A stretch of DNA of 64,000 bases from Sclerodactyla briareus (lineage: Eukaryota > Echinodermata > Holothuroidea > Dendrochirotida > Sclerodactylidae): positions 1-64,000 of the forward strand of contig JAODTK010002688.1 in the NCBI GenBank assembly GCA_026419785.1, read 5' to 3'. The notes beneath the pieces are model-generated. The model was not told the DNA's origin. It saw nothing but the letters and a program-made list of their open reading frames with translations, and searched no databases. Below are positions 13,021-27,000 of this stretch, piece after piece. Positions within the stretch are counted from its first letter, which is position 1. The number at the start of each line of letters is the position of its first letter. A program made the translations under genes and the position numbers.

Positions 13021-13249
13021 ATTGACCATGCACTGCACGAGAGTAGCCTGCCATAGCTGTGGTGAGAATAAAAATGTTTTGCCGCAGACAATTTTGGTAA
13101 TTCTGGCTTGAATGCACAAAGGTCCATTTTGAGACCTGTTAGGACCACCAAGCAGCACCCATGGAATGCTTCTTGAATAAAGAATTTCTCCCATAATCAT
13201 TGCTATGGGATTTGATTTGTATCAGTTCAGGAAACTATTTAAGGCTCAT

Positions 13250-13580
13250 TCAGGAACCCTGGCAGTATTGATCCTGGGTGAGCACCGGGGAGTAGTCCCT
13301 ATCTTGTAAGGGGAACCAATCCCACCCAACCTGCTCCGGGACCGCATGTTACATCCCCATCTGGAAGGACTATCAGTGAACTTCATGACCCGACCACTTA
13401 TTGGAACCCAGCCGGAGGAGCAGAAGTTTTATGTGACTGCTCACAGCCGACAGACGATACTTAACGCAGAACCATGAAGTGTAGACGGCAACTGGATGTA
13501 CAGCCACCCAGGGTAAAATGATGCTTGACTGCTGGAATTCAAACCTGGAGCATTTGGGTTGTTAAAGGCCAATGGCTGTG
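13250..13580 (+). repeat. Dispersed repeat, copy 1
   Basis: Shares ATCAGTGAACT, TGTGACTGC..ACAGCCGAC, GCAGAACCATGA, GACGGCAACT and CACCCAGGG-like blocks with 30885-31180, same orientation. Probably a SINE or short element; ends not defined. Confidence 0.6.
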
Positions 13581-14039
13581 TAACAGATTTGCTTCAAATA
13601 GCTCAGGTGGATAGAGACATAAGAAAACCCCACACCCTAAATTTAGAGGTTCGGGCATGTTCACGTTGAGTTATATCAATTTACTTTTGGGAAGTTCACA
13701 GGGGGAACGATGCAAAGGCTACCCATAGATCCTACACAGTAATGCTGCTTTTTTGCACCATGATAACTGGAAAACAAAAGAGGGTATTCCCTTATAATGG
13801 ATGAGATTATTCTCTAGTATATCGTGAATGAAATTGAAGGTTTCCATCTCGATCCCATCTATAGTTTGTTCGGTACAAGATTTGCGAATGTACCTGTTTT
13901 ACATGACTTTGTATTTTAGGGGATTCTGCGGTTCTCCCATGATGTCACAAGGCAAATTTTGCAATAGCTGATTGTGCCTTAATAGTACACTCGAATCGGC
14001 TGAAATTTGGTCTGGGGTTTCTACTGTCATAATGTGATA

Positions 14040-14420
14040 AATAGAAAGTAACATGACCATTGGCCCAGGATGGATGAGAGATAATTATCCAAATCAATCT
14101 GTAGGAAAAACATTTCGATCATCCCAATGATGCACTAATAGTGAGTGACAACCCTTGGTAAAAATAACCTTGGAACTAATATTACATAACACTGGTCAAT
14201 GATAACTATGAAGAAAATTATTTTCTAGATGGCCTTCGAGGCCCGAAATCCTAAACATCCCATCATCAACCCGAACCAATCTGTAAAAAATTGTATGCTT
14301 GACTCCAAATGACCCTTTTGGGTGAAAATGACCATTGACACACTAGACCAAACTGGAGATGACCTGGTGACAAGCCTTCCATTAAGCGTGCCAATGACCA
14401 GGAGACAGTACATTACACTT
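14040..14420 (+). repeat. Degenerate tandem family, block 2
   Basis: Two or three poorly conserved units recognisable by GGATGA, GATAATGACC-like and GACTCCAAATGACCCTTTTGG segments. Confidence 0.5.
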
Positions 14421-17400
14421 TAGCTGCCTTGTGCCCGGTGGATTTTGGTGGAACCAGGAGCTGTTTTCCCAGGACCAGGAGCATTTGTTAAAATTATGTT
14501 ATGAATTGAGATTTTATTGATGCGTTTGATAGTACGAGTATGTATGTCAAAATTGACATTCACATTGCTCAAGTGTTATTGTTAATATAATGACAGTAAT
14601 CCAGATGAATAAGCACTGAGCAGTAGGCCCACCAGTGTACCACCATCTATGTCTCTCACTGACATTAGCTCAATGTGCCACTCTATTTTTCTGCAGAGCA
14701 GTTGTAGTTGCATCACTTGATGAATAGATGAATGAAAAAGTGTTTTGTTTCTCTCTTCTGATTTACTCACTGTGCATTTGTTTAGTGTTCTGGGATTGAT
14801 CATTGCCCCCCCCCCCCCCCCCCCCCCCCTCCCTCAGCTCCCTCCAAAGTAACATCACCTAGTAATCATGCCTATCAATAACCAAACGATTTAACGTAGA
14901 AGAAATTCCCCAAACCCCAAAGAGCCAAAATATTATTGACCGTCTTGCGATCCTAGCCAGTATTTGCTATATTATGTTCAACTCTTTTTGTGGTGCAGTA
15001 TATGCACGGCTCATTGAATATTTCCCCCAAATAAACCTGATCACCTGTTGAAAAACCCTAAGTGATTGGTGGATGATTTTACTACGAAACTTTTTCTCAA
15101 TGAAACAGGTTCACCACATGCGCAGTGACAACTAACAAGAAGTACATGTATCCATTGCCATGTGTGACTCACATCCCCAACACACTGTATTTAGTACTGT
15201 TATTGTTGCAAATGTGGCACTGGCACATGTTGGTTCAAATAAAACCAAAAATATAATCATGTATTTGCTGACTGGAAAGGAGGAAATCTACTTTCTCTCT
15301 TCACAGGCATGATGCATGGTCAATTTATTCTTGTTTCTAAAGTTTCAGTAATCTTGTCCATGAGCTTAATGTCATATTACACATGTATTGAAGCTTAGGA
15401 GTGAAAGGATTTATAGCTACGATCGCAAATTTGAGGTTGAAAAAACGTATCCTAATTACACACTGTAGCATAAGCAAACGTAACATTAGGCTATACATAG
15501 CGATCTTCCGAAATTTGTGCTCATAATTTCCTTTGATTCCAGTGGTTTTAGTATTTGGTTTGGTACAAAACACCTTCAATCTTGCCCTCATACCTTATTT
15601 TTGAAGACTTCCAATTAATTGTATGTGTTTCGGCATTATTATACTTCAATTCTTTATGCTAAAATTTACTACTATATCTGAAAAAATCCACCGAAATTCT
15701 GGTTTTGCTGTCAATCGCCGTGCGCACCGCATACACATACAGGTTCGCCATGCAGTAGTTTTGGGAAATTTGGTGGTTGCTGGGGCCTGACGGCACTGGC
15801 GATGAACGAATTATTCTTTTGCCACCCAACTGGAAGATAATCGACTTGTATTTGGAATATTATCAAAAACACATATAATGCAACCTTCCTCCGTGCGCAT
15901 GCAACTTTTCCTGTGAACTATCATCAGAGGTATTCATGTTTTCAATTAGCGAAAAGCAATGAGTTTCAGTTGTACAGTCTAGTCCGCAACATCGTTTACA
16001 ATCAACTAAACTAGACTCTCGTACGATCGTGCATGCAACAGCTTTGAAGCCATGCCAGCTTCATAGTCGGTACTAGATTCTGCACCGTATTAACCACGTG
16101 TGCCAGGCCTATAGTTTTTGCAATATCGTGAGTAGAACGATACAGTATAATGGTATGATCGCAAACATTGCATGATTGTTCATGTGCTACGAGTACGATC
16201 GATGTCGGCATTCTGTATGCAGTGGACGCTCGGTATCAATGAAAAAAAAACTTCAGGCTGCCTGATTACGGAACTCCGAGAAGTAGATTATTAACCATGA
16301 GAGTAATTTATCAGTTTGCTATTCCGATCATTCTAAAATTCGACCGGGCGCTGTTGACGAAAATAAGGTGTCGCCTGGGCATGCAAGAAAGGAGCACACC
16401 AGGCGCAAAATTACCAGAACATGGGGTAAAAATCGCCTGGCGCCCGGTTATGGGAAGCCTTGCCTGGTGATCATTGAACGTAGTTTCACCATAATACATT
16501 AAAAGGGTCAAACAGAATAGAAGAAACGAAACATGTCAAGTATTGAATTTTGTATTTATTTAATATCATACAAGTTTGTTTTTTTGTTGCATGTTTTTAC
16601 AATCTATTACCAACACCAAGTAAATACAGCGATGGAATCGGTGCAAGGATCTAGTAATGTACAATGATACCAAAGAAAATGCACTTTGAGTGCATGCTAT
16701 ATATCCAAAACACAACACATAATCCTACAATAGTCACAAAAAAAAAAACTACCATAATCCATAATTTTGTTGGAAATGTTACCAAATGGTCATTTAAATT
16801 GCCAAAAACTGACTTCGAAGTCAGTACAAATTGGATTTTTTACCTGTACAGAGGGCCCCTAATGACGTCATGAGGGACCTTTCTGCTAGATTGTGCTGTG
16901 AACTGTTCCCCAACATGTCGCGTCCAAAGGATTGTTGAACATAGCACTGATGTGAAAAGTATGCGTTTTCTGATTTTTGTGCGTGCGTCTTAAGTAGCTA
17001 CAGAGAATCTGTTCAGAAACAACGGACACTGCCTGCCATTCGATGCCTTTTCTAGAATATTTCATGTGCGTGTTTCTAGACAATGCCCCCCCAGCATGTA
17101 TAAACTACTTTAGCCAAAAAACGCAGACACACCATAAATCAAATTAGTTTTTTGGTGGATGCATTGATGTAACGTACAGAAACAGTCAATGAATTTTAAA
17201 TCGTGAACAATTATCACAAAGCATGCACACATGTTCAAATTGTGCAACGAATTCACTATCGTGCTTTATGGTTTGAGCAATGAGCACAGTGTACACTTGT
17301 AAGGATGCAACTGGTTTCCAAGTCTATATGCAATTTTCATACATACACCAGATCGGATCACATAATACATCGCACTTACCAACAGTCCGTACCTGTGTAT

Positions 17401-17578
17401 TACCAAAGTTATCACTCGGTCAGGAGAGGACGAGCACACCTGCAATGAAACCCTAGACAAAAACAGACATGCAGACAGACAGATCGTCAAAATTTTGTCC
17501 CATACTTCATCTTTCTGATAATACTAGTACATTATTATTCACATGCACACTTCCATCGAACATTTGCTACTCTGTCAA

Positions 17579-17851
17579 CAGGTTTCTGCAGATTTGGGCA
17601 ATCAAATTTCCATGACTTTTTCACGACCAAATAAAGGATTTCCATGACCTTCCCATGACACCTCGCACAGAGTTCTCAACTGAACATCCAAAAGAGAGCC
17701 AAAGCAGCAAGAGGAAACAGCTGTGAGAAAGTGACAACATCACTTCAGGAAAATTCCCATGACTTTTCCATGACAACTTTTCACTGGATTTCAAAACTTA
17801 TCCAGGCCTGGATTTTTACTGATGAAATTCCATGACTTTTCCAGGAACCCT
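17579..17851. mobile_element. hAT-like MITE, copy 1
   Basis: Shares ACCAAATAAAGGATTT, CATGACCTT, CCAAAGCA, and TTTACTGATGAAATTCCATGACTTTTCC with 25916-26161. It begins CAGGTTTCTG and ends CAGGAACCCTG, consistent with CAGGG-type hAT ends. It lies just downstream of the RRM1 stop, so the transcript could read into it. Confidence 0.55.
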
Positions 17852-17912
17852 GTCTATAGAACCACCACATCCCATCGCTGTCCTGTTCTTGTATGCATTC
17901 ACCGATCACAAG

Positions 17913-18096
17913 CTATCCACTGCAGCTGAGACATGCTTCTTTGTTCTCCAGGGAGCATACCATTGCCTCCTCATTTGTTGTCTTCTCTGCCTCCCTAGCT
18001 GCAGCAGACTGCTTCATCTTCTCTTTGTCCAGGGTGAACTTGATCGGGTCGGCTGCAGGCCGGGTCCGGATGGTAGTCATACGGTCTTTCAGGGCC
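17913..18096 (-). CDS. RRM1: RRM1 exon 19 (C-terminal, stop)
   Basis: Encodes [17 protein letters not shown], a charged linker, [17 protein letters not shown] and a stop. The terminal CxxC is the swinging-arm redox pair. The first dozen codons should read GLKTGMYYLRT (with the radical-transfer tyrosine pair) but appear as [11 protein letters not shown]. Two gained and two lost bases within about 25 nt explain this and leave the total length unchanged. The expected acceptor AG is also blurred (CCATGGCCC), so the 5' edge is approximate. Confidence 0.9.
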
Positions 18097-21000
18097 ATGG
18101 AGGACACAAACAGGACAATTATTCAAACTTATCTGGCTCAGGTGCCTGGGCATCACAGGACAATGGAATTTCACAACATTTTTAACAAGATTCCTCTAAT
18201 CTTCACATTATTATATATCATACTTCAGCCACATCAGTGGCCGCAAATGACCCTCAGAGTTCCATATCGCCTCATCATATGCTAACCTTCTTAAAAGTTC
18301 CATTCCTGCTCCAGCTGTTCCAAGAAGGCACACAATTGTTCACAAATTTGTTCTGATATCAAGTAAATGCTGCAAAATGCAGCATTTCTGATATGTATCC
18401 ACAGCATTCGCATGGTCTCCCCTGTGATGTCATAAATTCGGGGGTTGTGTGGGCTTTAGATATGACCTCTTTCCACCTGTGCTAGTTCAAAAGGGAACCT
18501 TAGATGACCGCTGAGCTCCAATTGGGGCTCGCCCGGAAGTAACAACTGGAATGCAAACCATTGAATCCCTAAGTTCCGATCCATATTGGTATAATAAGTT
18601 CAAATTAGCAATAATGACCACATTATGTTCAGCATTGTTGAGACAAATAGACACATGGTCACAGAACAATCACCCCAGAATGACAGACTCACCGTTTTCC
18701 AGGCGAAGAAGTGCATGGACGTCAGCTTGCCGTAGTTCGGTTCTGCAATGTGGATGTTGAGTGACTGGCTCTGGTCGATGTAGGCCCCTCGGTCCGCCGC
18801 CATCTTGATCACCGTCTTCTGGGATATCTCCCATCACAGTCTTGTACAGGGCCTTCAGATCATCTGGGATGCCCTCGATGTTCTATAGAAATGAGCAAAA
18901 TTGTGAATAGGGTATTAATCCTTTTCTCGATTCCATATTCGACAATGCAAATTTCACCACGTCAATGACCCTATGACACCCCATAGTTTCTATTCATGGC
19001 AATGCTTCCAAAAACTGGTTAAGTTACCCTCCCTCCTACAAATATTTTGTGGAATATATTAAAAAAAACACCACCACCTGTCGCCACAGCCAAATGTGTC
19101 TACGAAGCAAGGGTGGTTTTAGCTGGGAGCCAGGCTCCGTTTGGTGCCCACAACCTTGACTCGTACATGTGGAAAAAATTGTACACTGAATTTTAATGAA
19201 GTGGAGTTCTCCATTCTCGCCAAAATCACCCTGCTACAAAGGGAAGGATATCCATCAAAAGGATCACTAGGAAAATCTTTCACACGGTTTCAATGACTGA
19301 TCACTTCTTGAGAGGAGAAACTGTCGGTCAAGATGCCCATGCAGTTAATGTCAGAGCATATCAAGATTTGTAGAACTCTGGGATGACATTAGGTAGCTTT
19401 AAATTTCAAGACGGTGACGGCAACGTATGGCGCAATGCTAAACCTGCTGCGCATGCGACAACCTCACCAACTGCCATACTACATGGATTCACAACAGGAG
19501 TCACTCACTTTTCACTTTGTCCATACGACTTGGAACTTGAACCCAGCGCGTGTTATCATTCAACAGGCTAAACAATGGAACTCGGTCGTAACTTTGACGT
19601 CAATTACTGGAACGCGCAATCTAACGTGCGCATCGACGACGAGTGTTCTCCAAAGTGAAAAACATTACGTCATACGTTGCCGTCATGAAATCTAAAGCTC
19701 CCTATTAACAAGACTGAACATACCTGGATGGAGCCGTTGTTAGCGATCAGCTGGCTCTTCATATCATCTGACCAAGACCACTCTCTGTGAGATCCTTCAG
19801 CAAATGATGGTTAACGACCTACCGAAAGGAACAACAACAACAGCATTAAGTCGTATTTTTCTATTGATACCTGATCTCTGAAATGATCTCTGAAGCAGCA
19901 CGGAAACTTTGAAGTTAGTTCCATCACAGACAACAGTGATACAATGTGGCCAAGTGCAATGATTTGGTTTTGTGCAGTAGAATTTGGGTCTACCTTGATC
20001 TAACACACCAGTCATGTGTAATTTGACTGTTCGCATTTCATATGCGTTTTGCATCTGACCATGTATACAGACTGCACATTGCTTGATTTCAAAGTCATTC
20101 ACCCAACAAAACAGGTAACTATTTGATTGGTGAGTTACCCTGACTGCCTGTCACTGTGAAATGACGGACTGTGATTGCAACCGAAAGCCGAAAGCTCAGT
20201 GATACCTTGCCCGATCCTCAAAATTATGGCTTGTGTCCGAAATGTTTTTCAGACTAAACTCACTTGGCCTTAAATGACCCGACTGCAAAACAATAGGGGT
20301 AATGTGAGAGACCTACATAATACTAAGTATGAGCTTGATCCATTCGATTGGCTCAAGTTGTCGTGATTAACAGGGAAGGGGGGGGAGTAAATTGGCCCAA
20401 ATTCTGATTTTGACATTTCACTTTTTTCTCACAGAAAATGACCCTCCAGTCTACACCAGAATGATAGGGCTCCTGCACTTCCCAGAAGAGAGCTACGTAC
20501 CAATTTCAGCTTTGATCAGACTGGACATTCTGGACTTATCAGGTTCACAAGGTTTTTCAGACTGACCTCCACTGACCTGACCGAAACCAAAACAATAGGG
20601 TTGTGTACTACTCATTCAGGGTTCTTGCCACATGCGCATTTCGCAAATGATATAGCCATCTGAAGGCAATATGCCAGTGACACTCGACGGATTGTCTCAC
20701 CTGGAATTCCCGGAGAGCACTCTCCTTGTGTATATGTTACTGGTGTAGGGCTCGATGGACTCATTGTTGCCGAGGATCTGTGCCGTGGAGGCGGTGGGCA
20801 TGGGGGCCAGCAGGAGGCTGTTCCGTAGGCCGTGCTGGGCTATCCTCGCCTTGAGGTCCTTCCAGTCCCAGAGGTCAGTCGGGGTCACGCCCCACATGTC
20901 GTACTGGAGGATCTAAGACAAAGCAGAGGGTAGTTGTTCGGAGAGAGATTCAAGGAGACACCACACTAATAACCTCTTCCAAGACACGTTTTTCTGTTAT

Positions 21001-24000
21001 CCTGCAAAGTCAGTCTGGCCTACCTAAAAAGCACCCTCCTCCAGGGAAAGCTTGTAATATTTCTTTTCCTATTTTGGAGCAAACTTTTCTGGCCCAGAGG
21101 AAGGCATACCAAAATTCAGGACTTCAGCTGAAAGAGATGTGTATGTGGAGAAGCATGGATGGAGATCACGATCACTAATAGTCAAAGACTGACCTCAAAT
21201 TACTTTTGAACAACACACGCAATGAAAAGGAACCAAACCCATCTAAAACCGCAGAACAGTTCCTTCGAAAAAGTCGGACCTGAGCAGGAACGCCCAAGCA
21301 ATGTGATCGGATATCGCTGTTGCAGCTACTCCCTAATTACAGAACATGTAGGTGCCATTTGAATGCGATGGTAAGTCCACGTAGGGAACCGTGGAAAACC
21401 GCACCCTGTATGGAGCCGAGACAAATTCAAGATTGATTTGATTCAGGTTTTTTAAAATGTTCATGGATTCGAGGGCCTTTACTTCTACTATTTCTTTGAG
21501 TTTTCGAAAGTTGACCATCAATAGGGGTCATGCTGTGGTAAACCTGTAGATCGGACATTCTGAAATATTTCTTCTCGCAGAGTTATGAAGTTTGAAAAGC
21601 CCTTACTGAAGATGTTGTTCTGTCTAAGAGTGTGAATACGTTCAGACCGTTTTGATTTTATTCTCAAGAATTGTTGGGCGAATGCTTCAGGCATCTGGGA
21701 TGTTCTTCCTCGTTTGGGTTGTTGTGGCTTCAGGGTCTCTCATGAAGATTTTGTCCTTCCGACCCTTTTCCCTAAACAAAACTAACTAAACTAAACTGTA
21801 TGTAAGTTGTCTCTGCAACTCTCAACTGTGTGTTGACTACCTATTCCCTAATGTCTCCAGTCAAATTTCAGACCATGCAGAGCCTGCCACCAGATGTCAT
21901 TTCATACAATTATTACTCACAGCGTTGCTGTTCCTAGCCTTTAATTCTTTAGTCACTATTTTAGCAACTTGATAATTTTTGTTCCAATTCATGTTGTCCA
22001 AAAGCAGTTGCATGGGCAAACTTGGTGAATAGCATGCATAATAATAAATAGACCTCTGATATTATCTTTTCTGTTAGCCACTTTATTATTTTTGGTGGAA
22101 ATCGCATGCATGTACGAAGGAAACCCCACTGGAAGTGACAGTGGAGAAACAATTTCTAGTATCATGTGCAAAAATTTATTAAAAATCTAAAAATGTCTTC
22201 TCGGGTATCAAGTACTTCTTGCATCCGAGACTTCTTCCACGTGCGTGGGCGGGTATTGCACAATAACGAATAATCCTAGGCCTGTAGGTTATTGACAGGT
22301 GTTATATAGCAGACCACTTCCAAAACCTGTAGTGGTTGTTGCATTTAGGTTCAATCTGAAAAGGACCAAAAATGGAAGATTTACAAGACACTCACTCCTT
22401 CACTGGCCGGGCTTCCCTTATACGTCTCATACGGCCCATCTCTCTCTGCTAGTTCACAGCTGGCCTCCAGGGAAGCATAGTAGATCGTCTCAAAGATCTG
22501 GATGTTGAGCTTCTGTGCCTCGGGACTCTCGAAGGGATACCTCATGAGGATAAAGGCGTCGGCCAGGCCCTGGACGCCAATACCGATTGGGCGATGCCTC
22601 ATGTTCGAGTTTTTAGCCTGCAAAATTAGTGAACCTCATTTTTAGAGAAAGAAAGCACATGACAACAAAATCCGAGATAACAGAAGATCACCGACTGCAT
22701 GGATCAATCAATAGTCTATTGGTGGAAGCTACCAGGAATCTTAAGAATCCTCATATCTTGCAAAAATAAAGAATTCAACTTTATAAGAAGTCCTTTATCT
22801 ACCGTGCTGCAATATACACTATACAATTTGGAACCTCTCATACGATTTTACCAATCGTTTCACCTAGTTCTAGTATTAGTAATGTAAATAGTCTTGACGT
22901 TTTCTCTACGTGCAATCTTTCGAACATTTGATCTTTAATGGCTGATTGGCGTTCTTATTTTCCTTATAGTTTGATGATTGTACTCTTATAAATATGCGAT
23001 ATTTATACTGGCCAATAAACGAACAAGTAAATAAACAAATGAACATTACATCATGTCCATTTGACCTCTATTGCTGAAATGCCTACGTTTGTTCAGGTAC
23101 AACTGTAGACCACAGCCTGCAAGTTTTGTTCAAATACGAAAAAGTTAGAAAAATCGGCCGAAAATAAATACAATTTTGACCTCCAGTGACCTAGTAAGTT
23201 TTGGGACTAACTTTGTCTCCGCCCACCAAGTTTAGTGTTATGGACGGACTTGGTATTTGCGCATAGAACCTGCAAAATTAGTACACTAGACATGCAGGTA
23301 ATGCCTGTTTTCAAATTCTTCCAAGATTTTGGGCGAATATGTATACCAAGTTTCAGTTAGTGGGTTGTTGTGCTAATGCCTAAATGTTCCGGTGGGGAGA
23401 CAGCCCCAATAATATCCCCGAACACTGTGTTAGGTACCCAACACTCTTGACATGCGCTCTAGAAGTGTGTTTCAATATAGGTCTTGGCGTAATGGGAATT
23501 GACCTTCAGGAATACCACCTGCAAGTCAGAGGCTCTTAACCCCAAGATTCTCAATTTTTGTCTATCCACAGACAACTTGTAATAACCAGAACATGTTTTG
23601 ATGTACCTTGAACAGTGGTTATTGCCATGAGGTGAGGAGGGGGAGGATTGGGCATGAGGATGATAGGGGATGTGGCCCTTAACATATTTAGTACATGATG
23701 TACATAGTACATGATGACATGGTGATGGAAGGCAACCGTCTAGTGATTAACGTACCTCTGGGATTGGGTAGTAGTTGATGTCGATGATTTTGTTGAGGTT
23801 CTTTGTGATGACCTTTGTGACCTCGGCCAGCCTCTTGAAGTCGAAGGTCTTGTCGGCTTTGACGTACATTGGCAGTGCCAGGGAGGCTAGGTTGCAGACC
23901 GCCACCTGAATCGTTCAAATTGAGAAGTTGAATGGGAATGAGAAGTCTCTGTGTACATTCCACCATCTAACAGACCAGAGAAAGGAATCCCCAGTTTTCC

Positions 24001-27000
24001 TCTCGTAATCTGTTATTCAAGTTTTACCACTGTAGGAGTAGGACTGGAACAGTCCATAATCATTAAAGCACAACTGCAGGATCAATAAAAAATATTGAAT
24101 GCCATACTTGCACAACTCACAATCAAAATTTAGGTGTTAATTTCGCCATATACTCATATCCGACAGTTGTCCTTCCCACATTTCTGAAGGTTTTGGGAAG
24201 CCAAAGAGGCTAATTACTGCACAGGTCAATCGCAATTTTCACCTCACCCCCTCAAGACTCACCCCACTCAAGATTTGGCATCGTTAGCACAGCTTCGAGG
24301 GTACCTCTGGGAGTTGAGGGGGATGGGCCAGGAGGGGGTGTTTGCCCGGAGGAGCGGCTATAGAGATGCCTTCCTGGCATGTGCAACCATGATTGATGAG
24401 TGAATGGTACACATTCAAGATACATAAATTTATTAGGTTCTTGGACTGGAGGGTGGGGGTGTAGATTGCAATTGTACTTGCATAAAGAATTGTTCGTGGA
24501 TAAGCACTAGCAATAACTCTCCGCTCTTTCACTGGTGCTCAGATGATATTCGGACAGTGGGGTAGCCAATCCTCGAACCTGCTCCTGGACCGCTAATTTA
24601 CAATCTTATTTGCAATAATTGCAAGGACGATGAGTGAGGTCCAGGATCTGATCTGGAAACCCTCTGCATTACAGTGAAGCAAGTGCAAACAAGGGCAGTC
24701 ACCAAGGAAAACGTCAGGTGTGCTGAAAAAACTTGAATGCATCACTTATACCACCCTTCCTTTAATCAACCTTAGATTATGGAATATGTCTCTGTCTGCA
24801 GTAATGCATAAGTTTCGAATGGGCAACAAGGAAGGAGGGTTCCTCGAAGAAAATTCATCGTAGGTTTGATCTCCATCTACCCTACTAAACACCAACGCCA
24901 CAATAAACCCACCTCGTCAGGAGCAGTATATTCCACGATCTCTGTACACAGATTACTACATTTGATGGTGCCAAGGTTCTTTTGATTGCTCTTCTTGTTA
25001 CAAGCGTCCTTGTACAGCATGTAGGGCGTGCCCGTCTCTGTCTGCGACTCCAGGATGTGGTACCACAACTGCTGGGCCTTTATCGTCTTCCGGCCACGCC
25101 CTTCCTTCTCGTAGCTGTCGAGGAACAAATCATAATCAGAACGTGTCAGGCTAACTAAAATTGATTGGATTAGCTAGCACAGTTGGTGAAGCTCAGAATG
25201 GTGTCAGTTCTTTATCCTGTAAAAAGATTGATGAGGGACAATTTGCCTCGCTTGGAGGCCAATAGTCATGAATACACCAAATACGTACCAGTACATAAGA
25301 AAATGAGACGTCTTATCATGCATTATACTAAGTAATGCACATTCTCTCTGGACAATGTGCACATGCACTGAACCCATTTTAATTTTCACTAACTTACGAC
25401 ATGTACAGTTCCTCAACTCGTCCCCCCAGACGTCTGGAGGCCCGGGCACTCATTTGGGCACATGAGGGTCCAGTCACCATTCTCTTCCACCCTCTTCATG
25501 AAGAGGTCTGGTATCCAAAGGGCATAGAACAGGTCCCCGCGCCCGCTGCTCCTCCTTCCCGTGATTCTTCTTACAGTCGAGGAAGTCGAAGATGTCCGCG
25601 TGCCACGGCTCCAGGTAGATTGCAAAGGCACCGGTCTCTGTAGAAAAAAGGAAAGATGGTTACCGAGGTCAATTCTGCCCAGTTTGGAAGTCTGGACCCT
25701 GAATTGGTGGTGCCTGCATTGTTTATGGAGGGAGACTGCATCTTCATGCTGGAAGACACTTGCTTGAAAACCTAGGTAATCACTGGGCATTTCCATGACA
25801 CACCCCAAAAAGTGGGTTGGTCATACAATATTGTACATCGAGGCACCCCTTAGATGACTTATGAATCCTTTAAAATGACCCACCAGTGAGCCGGCTTCTC
25901 CCGATCATTTTCTCAGGGCTCAAATTCTGAGCCATCAACTTCCATTACTTTTTCATGGCCAAATAAAGGATTTTTTCATGACCTTGCGCTATGACATATC
26001 GTGTAGAATTACCAACTGAATATCTATAAAAGGCCAAAGCAACAACAACAAACGGCTCCATGAAAATTTCCATGACTTCCCATGACTCAACTACTTTTCA
26101 CCAAATTTCACACTTTTATTGATGAAATTCCATGACTTTTCCATGATGGGTGAACCCTGTTCTCAACATAACCATCACATTTGACTGAACATGCCAAGGG
26201 CATTGGGGGTGCATCATGCAATTGGCATGTGATGTGCATTATGAGCCATGCTTGGGTGAAGACTGGGATTGTCAATGCAGGATAGTGACCTTGCACTGGA
26301 CATTTTTCTGATGCCTATGCACTTGTCAAATGTGGATCACGGTCAAATCACATCCACTTCACTAACCATATATGGTCAGTCACAAATCTGACATGGAAGG
26401 GGGGGGGGGGGGGGCTTGTGTCATTTTATTCAAATTGTGAGGAAAAAGAAGGAAAACTGACCCAGCAGAGGGAGATTTTCAGGAAATTATGAGTCGCCTA
26501 ATGACTGAGGGGTGCAACGAGGTGAAATTTTATGACATACCTTTGACAATGACCCACCGTGTCTGGGGTATAGGGTGTGCATCATACAACTGACAAAACA
26601 CAATGATACGAATATTATTCAATGGTGCAGCCACTTGCTGGAAATTGAGGGGCAGTAAATAGCAGCAGTAGCGTGTTCAAACGACATTACATGTAGAGGC
26701 ACTGATAAAAGTGATCGAAACCTACACCCTACTCCCTTTGTGGCTGGCACCTTGCGATGATATCCAGAACCAGTACTGAGTACACAGTAAAAAATCTCAT
26801 GTGCTGGAGATACTGGAGCAAATCTATCAGGAGTCCAAACAAAGAAAGAATATTTTACCTTATTACCCCCCTGGTCGACATATCTTGCTGTGTTGTGGTA
26901 CACTATCAGCTCGCAGAAGACCTTCCTAGAATTACCATTAGTCTGATGAAGAAGTATGGAGAAAAATAAGACCTTGGCGTATAAGATAAATATGCTCCAT

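Larger units (their letters stand above)
10217..17912. other. Intergenic stretch between the NXT-like and RRM1 3' ends
   Basis: Both genes point into this 7.7-kb stretch. It contains two blocks of the GACCCC/TGACCT tandem family, a dispersed repeat at 13250-13580, a 24-base poly(C) at 14806-14829 and a hAT-like piece at 17579-17851. Nothing else was recognised. ORFs up to 80 residues show no family signature. Confidence 0.5.
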
